Shown here piece by piece: positions 1 through 9,182 of a stretch of 64,000 nt of DNA. The stretch spans positions 6,036 to 70,035 of the forward strand of contig CAJTSY010000007.1 in assembly GCA_910578995.1 (NCBI GenBank), in the 5' to 3' direction. Under the pieces are notes generated by a model. It searched no databases. It saw only the letters and a program-made list of their open reading frames with translations, and had not been told where the DNA came from. Origin of the DNA: an uncultured Acetatifactor sp. GTDB lineage: Bacteria > Bacillota > Clostridia > Lachnospirales > Lachnospiraceae. The translations under genes and the position numbers were made by a program. How positions within the stretch are numbered: position 1 is the first letter of the stretch; each line of letters opens with the position of its first letter.

Positions 1-2379
1 CTGTACCATGTGACGGACGAAGCCGAGAGAATGGCGAAGACAGTGGCATATGTGGAGAAGCTAGGGACTTATGTAAGTCAGATGGAGACGCTGCATCAGA
101 CGGAGCACCACGATTCAGATAATGCGTTAATGGCAGGGCGTGAATATAAAAACGAGACCTGTATCCTGGGCGCATCCGACATCCTGTTGGATACCATGAT
201 GCTGTCCCTGCCCGCGCAGCAGATTTGGGCCGGTTCCGGAGAGAACGGTGAGGACACCCAGTCCAGGGCAAGGACGATCCTTACGTCCATGGATGCCATG
301 GAAGACATGATGTACCTTTTCTACCAGCATAAGGGCCTGAATGCAAATGCGCCGGATCAGGTGGACAAGATTCCGGCATGCCACCAGAATATCCGTTACC
401 AGAGAATGTTTGCCGACGCCTTCATGTATGCCTCCGGCAACCACATCGGGATTGGATGGGGTTCCACCGGCGGTATGGTAAACTGCGGCTCCCTTGTCTT
501 TGACGAAAAGGGAATATATCAGAGCGGCAATTATTTCGGATGGGGCATTGCCCATGAGATCGGGCACTGCATCAACCAGGGCGCTTATGCCGTGGCAGAG
601 ATAACCAATAACTACTTTGCGGTGCTGGCCCAGGCGAAGGAACGCAATGACAGTGTGCGCTTCAAGTATGAGAATGTCTACAAAAAGGTGACTTCCAATA
701 CAAGCGGAAGGGCTTCCAATGTGTTTACGCAGCTCGGCATGTACTGGCAGCTGCACCTTGCGTATGACAACGGATATAATTTCAGGACCTATGCGGACTA
801 CAATGAGCAGCTGGCAAACCTGTTCTTTGCGAGGGTTGACACTTATTCCAGGACAACCTCCAAGGCGCCTGCGCCGGGAGGTACAGCACTGACCCTGGAT
901 GGAGGCACAGACCAGAACCTGATGCGCCTTGGCTGTGCGGCGGCGGAGAAAAATATACTGGCGTTCTTCGAACGCTGGGGAATGACGCCGGATGAGGGAA
1001 CCAGGAGTTATGCGGCGCAGTTCCCGACGGAGACACGGGCCATCTACTACGTCAATGACGAGGCGAGAGCCTATCGTGTGGAGCATGGGGATACAGGCAG
1101 TGTACTCGGAACGGAAGGAACAGTGGATGCCGTGGGTGACAGCGTTGCGGCCAGACATGTGGAGGCGAACAAGGTAGAGATCAGCTTAAGCTCCAAGGGA
1201 ATACCCGCGGAGGACGTACTTGGGTATGAGATCGTACGCTGCATCTATGAGGGCGGCAAGGTTCAGAAGGAAGTGGTGGGATTTGCGGAAGGTGGGACTG
1301 CCACCTATACGGACGTGATAGCTACCATTAACAACAGGACGGTATTTTATGAGGTTACCCTCATTGACAAGTACCTGAACCGCTCTGCGGTGAAGGAACT
1401 GGCTCCTGTGAAGATCGAGCATGACGGAAGCCTGGATAAGACCGGATGGACAGTCAGCACAAAGGACCTGGCCGTCGAAGGTGAGACCGGCACGGGAAGC
1501 AGCAATAATACACTGTACTGTGATCCGGATAATGAGACGACCTATGCAAAGGATAATCTGATCGACAATAAGTCGGACACGGTATTTACGGCAACCGCAG
1601 GACAGGCGCCGGAGATCATGCTGAACTTTAATAAAAACCTTATCGTGGCAGGATTTAAGATTACTGCCGGATCCGGACTTGCCGGGGTTGATTATCAGAT
1701 TGTGACGTATGGCGGTGAAGTTCCTGTCAGTGTAGCGGAAGGAACATTTGGAGCGGCAGCAGTGCAGACAATCCACTTTGCCAATTCCGCCGGCAAATAT
1801 ATCAGCACGCATGAGGCAAATGCGGTTAAGCTGATTCTGAAGCCGGCGGCCGGCAGCCAGGTGTCCATCGCGGAACTGGATGTACTGGGCGTGACCGGTG
1901 ACAATGTGGACTTCAGGAGAACCAGTGACGACAACAGTGCGGTGATTGGAATCCTGTCAGAGGATTTCAAGTATGGCGATAACGCGGAGGATGTGATCCC
2001 GGCAGGTGCAATCGTCTTTGCGGGAGCCTATAAGGGAAATGCCGCGTACAATTCGGTGCTGCTGTTTGACCAGGACGGCAATAATGTAGGCCGTGTCACA
2101 GGGACAGGCGATGAAGTGCAGGTAGAGGCATCGTCCATCATTATGGCGGACGTGCCGGAGGGCGGCGATATTACCGATGTGAGAAACGGCACCTGGATAT
2201 ACTGGGTGGATGCCGGAACGGACCTGTCCGGGGTGAAAAAGGTGCGCGCAGAGCTTTATCGTGTCAACGACGCCCAGACCCAGGCTGGCCAGAGGGTTGT
2301 CAGCGACAGCCTGTTTGAGACGATGCCGGAAGTGCTGCCGTCAGTTACGCTGGACCGCGACGCAGGTTTGCAGAAGTAG
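1..2379 (+). CDS. M60-family (enhancin-like) zinc metallopeptidase, 5' end cut by window
   Basis: Probable secreted zinc metallopeptidase acting on mucins or other glycoproteins. The frame is open from base 1 (codons CTG TAC CAT before a GTG at 10), so the true start and any signal peptide lie upstream. The zinc motif HEIGH is at about residues 185-189, counting from base 1, with a glutamate at about 200; this fits the M60 pattern HExxH(8-28)E. After it come a fibronectin-like stretch and, at about residues 480-630, a region resembling an F5/8-type carbohydrate-binding domain. There is no C-terminal membrane anchor in this protein. The next gene, 10 bases downstream, is membrane-anchored and probably co-transcribed. 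The M60 call is firm from the motif; the substrate is inferred from the family. Confidence 0.82.
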   Translation: MYHVTDEAERMAKTVAYVEKLGTYVSQMETLHQTEHHDSDNALMAGREYKNETCILGASDILLDTMMLSLPAQQIWAGSGENGEDTQSRARTILTSMDAMEDMMYLFYQHKGLNANAPDQVDKIPACHQNIRYQRMFADAFMYASGNHIGIGWGSTGGMVNCGSLVFDEKGIYQSGNYFGWGIAHEIGHCINQGAYAVAEITNNYFAVLAQAKERNDSVRFKYENVYKKVTSNTSGRASNVFTQLGMYWQLHLAYDNGYNFRTYADYNEQLANLFFARVDTYSRTTSKAPAPGGTALTLDGGTDQNLMRLGCAAAEKNILAFFERWGMTPDEGTRSYAAQFPTETRAIYYVNDEARAYRVEHGDTGSVLGTEGTVDAVGDSVAARHVEANKVEISLSSKGIPAEDVLGYEIVRCIYEGGKVQKEVVGFAEGGTATYTDVIATINNRTVFYEVTLIDKYLNRSAVKELAPVKIEHDGSLDKTGWTVSTKDLAVEGETGTGSSNNTLYCDPDNETTYAKDNLIDNKSDTVFTATAGQAPEIMLNFNKNLIVAGFKITAGSGLAGVDYQIVTYGGEVPVSVAEGTFGAAAVQTIHFANSAGKYISTHEANAVKLILKPAAGSQVSIAELDVLGVTGDNVDFRRTSDDNSAVIGILSEDFKYGDNAEDVIPAGAIVFAGAYKGNAAYNSVLLFDQDGNNVGRVTGTGDEVQVEASSIIMADVPEGGDITDVRNGTWIYWVDAGTDLSGVKKVRAELYRVNDAQTQAGQRVVSDSLFETMPEVLPSVTLDRDAGLQK

Positions 2380-2389
2380 GGGATAGAAT

Positions 2390-3436
2390 ATGAAAAAGAG
2401 TATTTTAACTGCATTTTTGGCATTCTTTATGCTTGTATTCCTGCCTTCCCTGCGGACGCAGGCGGAGAGCCAGGATGGATTTATGCTGGATGGGACAGGG
2501 GCGGTAACGCTCCAGTCCCAGCATGCCGCGAAGGAGGAAGTGTCGTCCCTTCAGTTCAGCCTGACGGTGGAAACTGAGGGGGAAGCGCAGGTTGAGTTTG
2601 TGTTTGAACCCAATCATGCAAGAATTGCGGAATTCCGTTACGATGAGGCTGCAAAAAAACTGAATATTTATATGGCGGGAGTGGATCCGCTTTTTGAGGA
2701 GAATACGGACACACTGGCCGTTGGGAAGGTGGTTGTCCGGAATGGCAGCGGAGGGGAGGCTGTGGCCAAGGTCAGTGTGGTGGAGGATTCCCTTCAGTAT
2801 GTCTATGGATCGGAACTAAAACTGATGGAAGAGGTGGAGATTCCAGAAGCGGTACAGCTGGGCAGTACATCGGGGACACAAGTGCCTTCTGAGACGCCTG
2901 AACCTTCTGAGACGCCTGGACCTGCTGAGACGCCTGGACCTTCTGAGACGCCAGTGCCGCCTTCTGAACCCCAGCCGTCTGACCCGGCCCCGGACCAGGG
3001 AACCGGCGACGACCCAAATGCGGGTTGGAATCCCGGATGGCAGTCCCCGGAAGAAAGTTCTACGGCAGGCGGAGGAGCCGGGAACGGCCGGAAACCCACA
3101 GGTACCAGTAAACCTGTGGGTACAAAGCGGGTGGAGGTAGTCTCTGCTGCATCGCCTTCCCCTACAGTGAATCCTTCCCCGGAGCCGTCAGATATACCCG
3201 GGGAGCCGGAGGATATGACCGGGCTGCCTGTCATCGACTTGGAGGAAGGGGAAGAGATGGGATCCGCTCCTGCCATGACCGAACAGGAGGAGACCGAAGA
3301 GAATGGTCCGGCCCGTAAGGCAGACTGGGTTTTAATTGTGGTTGTTATAGCAATTGTCATATTTGTTGCTGTGGCCGTCGTTTCCGTCATCGCTCTCAGC
3401 GGGAAAAAAACTCCCCGCAGCAACGGGCGAGGATGA
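2390..3436 (+). CDS. Secreted, C-terminally membrane-anchored protein with Pro-rich stalk
   Basis: I do not recognise the family. The 348-residue protein has a signal peptide (about 1-25), a beta-rich domain of roughly 125 residues that may be cohesin-like (pairs of short hydrophobic strands, 'LQFSLTV', 'AKVSVVE'), and a Pro/Ser/Glu/Thr-rich stalk with repeated SETPGP-type units (about 163-280). A single membrane helix follows at about 313-336, with a short basic tail. The ATG is 10 bases after the peptidase stop, and its ribosome site overlaps that stop codon, so the two are very likely one operon. It may tether or display the M60 enzyme at the cell surface; this is inference from context only. 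Confidence 0.75.
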   Translation: MKKSILTAFLAFFMLVFLPSLRTQAESQDGFMLDGTGAVTLQSQHAAKEEVSSLQFSLTVETEGEAQVEFVFEPNHARIAEFRYDEAAKKLNIYMAGVDPLFEENTDTLAVGKVVVRNGSGGEAVAKVSVVEDSLQYVYGSELKLMEEVEIPEAVQLGSTSGTQVPSETPEPSETPGPAETPGPSETPVPPSEPQPSDPAPDQGTGDDPNAGWNPGWQSPEESSTAGGGAGNGRKPTGTSKPVGTKRVEVVSAASPSPTVNPSPEPSDIPGEPEDMTGLPVIDLEEGEEMGSAPAMTEQEETEENGPARKADWVLIVVVIAIVIFVAVAVVSVIALSGKKTPRSNGRG

Positions 3437-3551
3437 GGGGAGACAGGCATATCAGCAGAGACCATGAAGGGGAATCATTTTCCAGGCTAAAAATGTAAAT
3501 TTTGAATAAAGTGACGTATAAAATATTACATAGAATGGAAAACTTATATAA

Positions 3552-3580
3552 TTGAAAAATTATGAATATCATGGTATCAT
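3552..3580 (+). promoter_or_regulatory. Sigma-A promoter of mecA
   Basis: TTGAAA (3552-3557), 17-base spacer, TATCAT (3575-3580), with TG one base before the -10 (extended -10). It lies about 60 bases before the mecA start in an AT-rich gap. Confidence 0.55.
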
Positions 3581-3639
3581 AAATATGTCAAGGTAGCGAT
3601 AGGTTGCGCAGTGTCTGGCATTGCTATGAGGAAGATGAT

Positions 3640-4347
3640 ATGAGAATAGAACGAGTGGATGAAAAGACAGTAAAATGTTTCCTGTCCAATGAAGAGCTTG
3701 AAGAATATGATATTGACTACAAGGACTTTATCCTGCGCAGCGACAAGGCAAGGGAGATAGTACAGGAGATTATTGAACAGGCAGAAGAGGAAGTGGGCTA
3801 TAAGCCGCCCAAGTTTGCGTTTGATCTGCAGATTATGATGCTGCCGGATCAGGGACTGATCCTGACTTTTTCTGACAGGGATGCGGAGGCGCGGGAAAGC
3901 GATCAGTTCATTGAGTGCCTGAAGGAAATGAAACGAATCCTGCAGCGGACAAGAGAGAAGATTGCCGCAGGCACGGATTCCGGGGAAGAGACAGAGCAGA
4001 ACGGGGAAGCCGGCTCCGGGGAAGAGAAGGGGAATAAGGCTCAGGAACAGCAGGTCAGCCGCCCCGGCTTTGCAGTGTTTGTGTTCTCCGGAATTGGCAG
4101 GATTATGGAATATGCCGCCATGCTGCCCTCCAACCTGATGGTGGACAGCAGCCTGTACGAGATGGACGGACTCTATTATCTGTATCTGCTTAAAGGCCGT
4201 GCTTCCTACGAGCGGTACAGCAGAGCCTGTGTCCAGGCCATGGAATTTGGCAGCCTTTATGCTGCGGATGAATCTCAGGTTCTCAGGCTGAGGGAGCATG
4301 GACAGTGCCTGATCAGTGAGAAGGTCATCCGGAAGCTGCGCGGGTAA
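3640..4347 (+). CDS. mecA: MecA-type adaptor protein for ClpC
   Basis: Adaptor that delivers substrates to the ClpCP protease and, in Bacillus, restrains competence and other regulators. The 235-residue protein begins MRIERVDEKTVKCFLS, with 'EELEEYDIDYKDF' next, the typical MecA N-terminal substrate-binding domain. A charged, low-complexity linker (about 118-142) precedes the C-terminal ClpC-binding domain. I chose the ATG at 3640 because GAGGAAG lies just before it and family members start there; a TTG at 3604 would add 12 unrelated residues. It stands alone, with its own promoter and a strong terminator. Confidence 0.87.
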   Translation: MRIERVDEKTVKCFLSNEELEEYDIDYKDFILRSDKAREIVQEIIEQAEEEVGYKPPKFAFDLQIMMLPDQGLILTFSDRDAEARESDQFIECLKEMKRILQRTREKIAAGTDSGEETEQNGEAGSGEEKGNKAQEQQVSRPGFAVFVFSGIGRIMEYAAMLPSNLMVDSSLYEMDGLYYLYLLKGRASYERYSRACVQAMEFGSLYAADESQVLRLREHGQCLISEKVIRKLRG

Positions 4348-4394
4348 TGCGACGGGAAATAGCTTTGAGTACAGACAGGATCCATAAAAATGAG

Positions 4395-4429
4395 CCGATG
4401 TCCGCGCAGGTGCGGACATCGGTTTTTTT
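4395..4429 (+). terminator. Rho-independent terminator of mecA
   Basis: Perfect 11-bp GC-rich stem (4395-4405 with 4412-4422), 6-base loop, then seven T (4423-4429). Confidence 0.93.
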
Positions 4430-4510
4430 CTGAAAATGGTATAAACTGCCCTCCGGACAGGGAACCCTATTGTAAAACTGGTAAAAACCAAGGGAATCAG
4501 GGGAGGGAAA

Positions 4511-4717
4511 ATGATATCATTTCTGGAGATGGCCTTGGAGTATCCCATCGGGACCAGGGTCAGGGTGCCGGGGAATAACGGAAAGGCGGAAAGGCAGCAG
4601 GAAATCATTGGATACGAGTATTACAACGGAACCGGATATCTGGTATTCCGGAACAATGAAAAAATGGACGTGGAGAAGCTGAGCGGAATGGAAGGACAGG
4701 ATGGGAAACTGAGTTAA
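4511..4717 (+). CDS. Small hypothetical protein (68 aa)
   Basis: I do not recognise the family. GGGAGG (4501-4506) sits four bases before the ATG, which supports translation. The acidic 68-residue product has no signal peptide or membrane helix. Its middle, 'IIGYEYYNGTGYLVFRN', looks like a small beta-barrel or SH3-like strand set. It lies between the mecA terminator and the C39-like peptidase gene, 100 bases from the latter, and may be transcribed with it. Confidence 0.55.
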   Translation: MISFLEMALEYPIGTRVRVPGNNGKAERQQEIIGYEYYNGTGYLVFRNNEKMDVEKLSGMEGQDGKLS

Positions 4718-4818
4718 GAATGCGGTTTATTCATAAATTCTTAGTAGTTTTACAATATAAAAGTAAAAAATTCCCGCCCTCCAGGAACTATACTCTATAG
4801 TGACAGGAGGGATATTTT

Positions 4819-5700
4819 ATGGCGGGAAAACAGGGCAGAATGGCAGAAGCAGGACAAATGGCGCAGGCAAACCGGGCATATTACGGGACCCGGGGCAGAA
4901 GACGGAAGAGGCGACGGAGGACCAGGGCGGCCGGATACTTTCTCAGATGCGCCGCTGCTGCGGTCCTGCTCATGGCTGTACTGGGAGCAGTCAGGGATGC
5001 GCTTATGAAACGTGTAAACGGAATGGAAGGCCTGACGGCGGATAAGGCATATGCCGGCGCTTCCCTGGAGACAGCAGGCGGAAACGGCGGAACCCAGGAG
5101 GAGCTTTTGCAGGAACTTTTGGAAAAGAACCAGGAGACCCTGGACTTTGTGAAGAGCTACCCGGACAGGGAACAGTATAAGAGCCAGGCGGTTGACCTGG
5201 CGGAGGATTTTGAGGCCGGGGAAGTGCCCCTGCTGATGCAGTGGGACAGGCGCTGGGGATATGACGCCTATGGGGAGGAACTGATCGGGCTTGCAGGGTG
5301 CGGTCCCCTCTGCCTTGACATGGCCTACCTGTATTTTACCGGCGACCTGGAGATGGATCCCCGGAAGATGGCGGAGTATGCCTCTGGCGGGGGCTATTAT
5401 ACCGAATACGGCACCAGCTGGACGCTGTGGACTGAAGGGGCGGCGGGACTGGGAATGACCGGAGAGGAGCTTCCCCTGGACGAAAACCGGATAAAGCAGG
5501 TTCTGGATTCCGGGGGACTGGTGGTATGCAGCATGGGGCCGGGAGACTTTACCACCACAGGACATTTCATCCTGATAAGGGGATATGATGAAAACGGGTT
5601 TTTCGTCAATGACCCCAACCGCAGAAGCAACAGCCAAAAGATATGGGACTTTGAAAGCCTCCGGCGCCAGATCAAAAACCTGTGGGGGCTTTCAGTATAG
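4819..5700 (+). CDS. C39-like (papain-fold) peptidase, membrane-anchored
   Basis: Peptidase_C39_2-type protein. The 293-residue chain starts with a very basic cytoplasmic segment (RRRKRRRRTR, about 27-36) and one membrane helix (about 41-58), so the catalytic domain should face outward. The likely catalytic Cys is in 'AGCGPLCLDM' (about residues 158-167), the His in 'TTGHFILIRG', and an Asp in 'NDPNRRS'. This order fits the C39-like fold, and the absence of an ABC transporter domain separates it from bacteriocin exporters. Its natural substrate is unknown. The last 9 bases overlap the end of the convergent gene on the other strand. Confidence 0.75.
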   Translation: MAGKQGRMAEAGQMAQANRAYYGTRGRRRKRRRRTRAAGYFLRCAAAAVLLMAVLGAVRDALMKRVNGMEGLTADKAYAGASLETAGGNGGTQEELLQELLEKNQETLDFVKSYPDREQYKSQAVDLAEDFEAGEVPLLMQWDRRWGYDAYGEELIGLAGCGPLCLDMAYLYFTGDLEMDPRKMAEYASGGGYYTEYGTSWTLWTEGAAGLGMTGEELPLDENRIKQVLDSGGLVVCSMGPGDFTTTGHFILIRGYDENGFFVNDPNRRSNSQKIWDFESLRRQIKNLWGLSV

Positions 5701-6393
5701 GGACGCCTCCGCCAGCTGTTTCTCCCTCCTGGCCAGCATGAAAAGATTTGCCTCATAGGCCTGGGCTGCCCTTGCGCGCTGGCGGTCTTCGCTCCAGGAT
5801 TTCAGCAGCCGGACATGCTCCAGGTTCTGCCTGGCGATCCGCTGGGTTAAGAGCTTATCCTGGAGCTTTTTGGCCTGGGCTTTCCTTTTCAGGTATTCCT
5901 TCAGCAGTTTTTTCCGCCTTGCCTTTTTGGCCTGGGCTTCTCTCATGCGCCTTTTCTCCGCCGCCCGCCTGGCTCTTGCGTCATCCTGCAGGCCGTAGGT
6001 AAAACCGTAGCATTTTTCGCAGGTGTCGTCGATGTGGATCAGGGCAAACCTGGGTACATGGCAGCCGTAATTCTGAGATTTGGATTTTCCTATATAGTCG
6101 AGAACCCACTGTTCATAGGCAGGATCCTTCTGCATCCTTTCATAGGCGGCATCGGTGATGTCGATAAACCAGTTAAGACGTCTCTGGGAAGGATGGGTGT
6201 AGAGGGAGTTTACCTTATCCTGAAAATACAGTTTATATTCCCCCAGGCTCATGTCCCTGGGAGAAACGGCGTATTTTTCGGCCATCATGTCACCAAAGCT
6301 CTCGCCGGCTTTTTCATTTCCGCCCACAGAGGGGCTTGGTGCCTGGCTGTAACCTGTTTCTGCTGTATAGCCTGTACTGATCATTTTGTCCAT
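5692..6393 (-). CDS. Hypothetical protein with basic coiled-coil tail
   Basis: I do not recognise the family. The 233-residue protein has a folded-looking middle, 'YTHPSQRRLNWFIDITD' and 'HIDDTCEKCYGFTYG' with a CxxC-like Cys pair. The C-terminal 100 residues are highly charged, rich in Lys/Arg/Ala/Gln, and probably helical or coiled coil. There is no signal peptide. AAGGAG precedes the ATG at 6393. It reads toward and overlaps the C39-like peptidase gene by 9 bases, with no visible terminator between. Function unknown. Confidence 0.62.
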   Translation of the reverse strand: MDKMISTGYTAETGYSQAPSPSVGGNEKAGESFGDMMAEKYAVSPRDMSLGEYKLYFQDKVNSLYTHPSQRRLNWFIDITDAAYERMQKDPAYEQWVLDYIGKSKSQNYGCHVPRFALIHIDDTCEKCYGFTYGLQDDARARRAAEKRRMREAQAKKARRKKLLKEYLKRKAQAKKLQDKLLTQRIARQNLEHVRLLKSWSEDRQRARAAQAYEANLFMLARREKQLAEASLY

Positions 6394-6657
6394 GTATTCT
6401 CCTTTCTCCAGGTTTTGTTCCGTTATTCCTGGTGCTGCTTTGTACTGCTACTGCATATACTGGGGAAATGTCCGGCTTTTGCGGCGCCGGCCTGCTCTAC
6501 AGTAACCCTGCTCCCACAGCTGTTATTACATATATCGGGGAAAAATGGGATTTGATAACAAGGATGGGATAAAATGTTGATATCACGGCATGAAATGTAA
6601 CATTTCCGGCTTTTCTTTCATATGCTGTAGCTGAGAGCTGAAGGAGAAACCATTGAT

Positions 6658-8583
6658 ATGGCAATAGGCTATTTGACCATACGGGCGCGGACTGCCCAGG
6701 ATGCCGTGCCGTTGGAAGGCGTGGAAGTGAAGGTCATCGGCGGACAGGGAGAGATCCTCTACAGTCTGACAACGGATGAAAGCGGGGAGACACAGAATGT
6801 TCCCCTGGAGACCCTGGACAGGGGATTTTCCCAGAACCAGTACTATTCGGGACTCCCGTACAAAAGCTATGATGTACTGGCAGGGAAAGAGGGTTTTGAT
6901 ATGCTGCATATTACCCATATTCCCATTTACGAGGGGGAGACGGCAGTCCAGCCCCTGGCCCTTGTCCCCATGGAAGAAAGGCAGCGCCGCCCCGGACAGA
7001 CCAGGATTTTCGTCGGGAAACCGGCCGTGGCCATGCAGGAAGACAGGGAGCAGGTGGGCGGGGAGGCAGGCATAAGGGCAGACGCGAGGGCAGACGGGGA
7101 GGCAGGCATAAGGGCAGGCGCGGAGGATGACCAGGGCCGTATTCTGCGGCAGGTGGTGATTCCCAACCCTATTACGGTGCACCTGGGGGCTCCGGGCTCC
7201 AGTGCGGCCAATGTCCAGGTATCTTTTCCGGAATATGTGAAAAATGCAGCCAGCAGCGAGATCTATCCCACCTGGCCCGACGCGTCACTGAGGGCAAATA
7301 TTTATGCCATTATAACCTTTGCGTTAAATCGTATATACACAGAGTGGTACCGGAGCCGGGGGTATGATTACGACATCACAAACAGCACGGCTTATGACCA
7401 GAATTTCGTATACGGGCGGCCTGTCTATGAGTCCATCAGCAGGGTGGTGGATGAAATCTTTAATGAGTATGTGAGGAGACAGGGACAGAATGCGCCCTAC
7501 TTTACATCCTTCTGCAACGGAACAACTGTCACCTGCAGGGGCCTCTCCCAGTGGGGGACGGTTACCCTGGCGGAGAGGGGGCTTGCGCCCATTGAGATCC
7601 TGCGCAGTTATTATCCGGATGATGTGGAGATTGTGGAGACAAATGTGATAGCGAATGTGCCCGCCTCCTATCCGGGAACGGCGCTGCGTGTGGGCAGCAG
7701 CGGGCTGGATGTTGAGACTATACAGACATATCTGAACAGGATACGGAGGAATTATCCGGCCATTCCGGAGATCACGGACGAGGCGGGGATCTTCGGGGAC
7801 AGTACCAAAAGGGCTGTGACCAGGTTCCAGGGCATTTTCGGCTTAACAGCGGACGGGATAGTGGGCAAGTCCACCTGGTACACGATTTCCAGGCTGTACG
7901 CGGCTGTGGCCAGGCTTGCGGAACTGGACAGCGAGGGTACCGGCCTTGGGATTGGTTCCGTACCGCCGGGCGCCGTGCTGCGCCAGGGCTCCAGGGGGCA
8001 GGATGTGATTACCCTTCAGTACTTGTTGGACGTCATTTCAGAATATTATCCCACTGTTCCCGCGCCGGCCCAGGACGGAATCTTCGGGCCGGGGACACGG
8101 CAGGCTGTGGTTGCCTTTCAGCGGGCCATGCAGCTGTCACAGGACGGCATAGTGGGGGCAGCCACCTGGAAGAAGCTGTATGAGGTTTACCGTGGGATTG
8201 TGCAGAATGTGCCCGGTTCAGGAGGCGGCACACCTCCGGGAACAGGCGGACAGCCCGGAAGCGGCCCCTCAGGGGAGGGGACCCGGGAGTATGTGGTCCG
8301 GTCAGGGGACAGTCTCTGGCTCATAGCACAGCGCTACAACACCACGGTGGATGCCATCAAAAAGGCAAACGGACTGACCAGCAATTTGATCCAGGTAGGA
8401 CAGGTGCTGAAAATCCCGGTTTCCCAGTCATCCCCTTATATTGAATATACCGTCCGCCCGGGGGATACGCTCTGGCTGCTTTCCAGGAGATATGATACCA
8501 CAGTGGATGCCATTAAGCAGCTGAACGGGCTTGCCGGCGACAACCTGAGTATCGGGCAGGTGCTCCTGATTCCTGTCCGGTGA
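6658..8583 (+). CDS. SpoIID-like / peptidoglycan-binding / LysM multidomain protein
   Basis: Probable spore- or cell-wall-associated protein of 641 residues. In order: an N-terminal beta-sandwich domain (about 1-110), a low-complexity linker with an imperfect RADARADGEAGIRA-type repeat, and a SpoIID-like segment (about 215-335, 'SLRANIYAIITFALN', 'GLSQWGT'). Then come two peptidoglycan-binding type 1 domains (about 340-420 and 440-515, each with 'FQ...L..DGIVG..TW'), a Gly/Pro linker, and two LysM domains (about 545-640, 'YVVRSGDSLWLIAQRY', 'YTVRPGDTLWLLSRRY'). There is no signal peptide, which fits spore-coat assembly in the mother cell or non-classical export. AAGGAG lies 11 bases before the ATG. 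The spore role is inferred. Confidence 0.8.
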   Translation: MAIGYLTIRARTAQDAVPLEGVEVKVIGGQGEILYSLTTDESGETQNVPLETLDRGFSQNQYYSGLPYKSYDVLAGKEGFDMLHITHIPIYEGETAVQPLALVPMEERQRRPGQTRIFVGKPAVAMQEDREQVGGEAGIRADARADGEAGIRAGAEDDQGRILRQVVIPNPITVHLGAPGSSAANVQVSFPEYVKNAASSEIYPTWPDASLRANIYAIITFALNRIYTEWYRSRGYDYDITNSTAYDQNFVYGRPVYESISRVVDEIFNEYVRRQGQNAPYFTSFCNGTTVTCRGLSQWGTVTLAERGLAPIEILRSYYPDDVEIVETNVIANVPASYPGTALRVGSSGLDVETIQTYLNRIRRNYPAIPEITDEAGIFGDSTKRAVTRFQGIFGLTADGIVGKSTWYTISRLYAAVARLAELDSEGTGLGIGSVPPGAVLRQGSRGQDVITLQYLLDVISEYYPTVPAPAQDGIFGPGTRQAVVAFQRAMQLSQDGIVGAATWKKLYEVYRGIVQNVPGSGGGTPPGTGGQPGSGPSGEGTREYVVRSGDSLWLIAQRYNTTVDAIKKANGLTSNLIQVGQVLKIPVSQSSPYIEYTVRPGDTLWLLSRRYDTTVDAIKQLNGLAGDNLSIGQVLLIPVR

Positions 8584-8605
8584 GCGATTCAAAAAGGAGC
8601 ATCAC

Positions 8606-8636
8606 AAAGACCGCAAACCTTTGATTTGCGGTCTTT
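8606..8636. terminator. Bidirectional hairpin between LysM gene and tRNA-Ala
   Basis: 12-bp perfect stem (8606-8617 with 8625-8636) and 7-base loop. The arms begin with AAA and end with TTT, so each strand has only a short T tail. It lies 22 bases after the plus-strand gene and 8 bases after the minus-strand tRNA. Confidence 0.7.
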
Positions 8637-8644
8637 ACTGAAAA

Positions 8645-8717
8645 TGGAGCATATGGGATTCGAACCCACGGCCTCAACAATGCGAATGTTGCGCGCTCCC
8701 AACTGCGCTAATGCCCC
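8645..8717 (-). tRNA. tRNA-Ala (anticodon CGC)
   Basis: The 73-base cloverleaf folds fully on the minus strand: 7-bp acceptor with the G3:U70 wobble that marks alanine tRNA, D arm GCGC/GCGC, anticodon stem CAACA/TGTTG with loop TTCGCAT (CGC), and T loop TTCGAAT. CCA is not encoded. Confidence 0.95.
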
Positions 8718-8919
8718 ATTGCATTAAGTATAACACAAATCAGGGGAAAATCAATAGAAAAGATGGATTTTTTGCGATTTTTGCATTTCCAGTATCTGTC
8801 GGTTTTGTGTGGAATGACAGGCAAGACAGAAATTTTGCGGTAATCAATATAAAATATTAGAAAAAAGACGTATTAATCAAAAATTAAATAATAATTTTGA
8901 AAAAAGTTTCGGAATAGTG

Positions 8920-8948
8920 TTGACAAATCCGCGGAGGCAATATATAAT
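8920..8948 (+). promoter_or_regulatory. Near-consensus sigma-A promoter without a clear gene
   Basis: TTGACA (8920-8925), 17-base spacer, TATAAT (8943-8948): a perfect consensus match. It points into 9.0-9.2 kb, which has no long plus-strand frame, only a possible 27-codon ORF, a lone AAGGAGG (9151-9157) followed by an 8- to 12-codon frame, and a long hairpin at 9183-9223. Confidence 0.7.
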
Positions 8949-9064
8949 AAAAATCACCAAAGACATACCGGTATCTTCCATTTTAAAAGACAATTGAATA
9001 GGAAAGCCATTTCAGGCAGGCAGAAAGTGCAGTACACAGACAGGATAACGAATTGCTGAAGGAA

Positions 9065-9148
9065 ATGAATTCAAATCGTTACAGTACACCGGGTACAGAA
9101 TATAATGTGGAAAAGCGCGGGGGTAAAGTGGAAGAGAGGGAAAACTGA
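9065..9148 (+). CDS. Possible 27-aa peptide ORF downstream of orphan promoter
   Basis: ATG-to-TGA frame coding MNSNRYSTPGTEYNVEKRGG and seven further charged residues. An AAGGAA lies too close (1-2 bases) to the ATG for a good ribosome site. It may be a leader peptide, a remnant of a lost gene, or chance. It is listed because a near-perfect promoter precedes it. Confidence 0.2.
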   Translation: MNSNRYSTPGTEYNVEKRGGKVEEREN

Positions 9149-9182
9149 ATAAGGAGGTATGGTCCATTGGATGGAGAATTTT

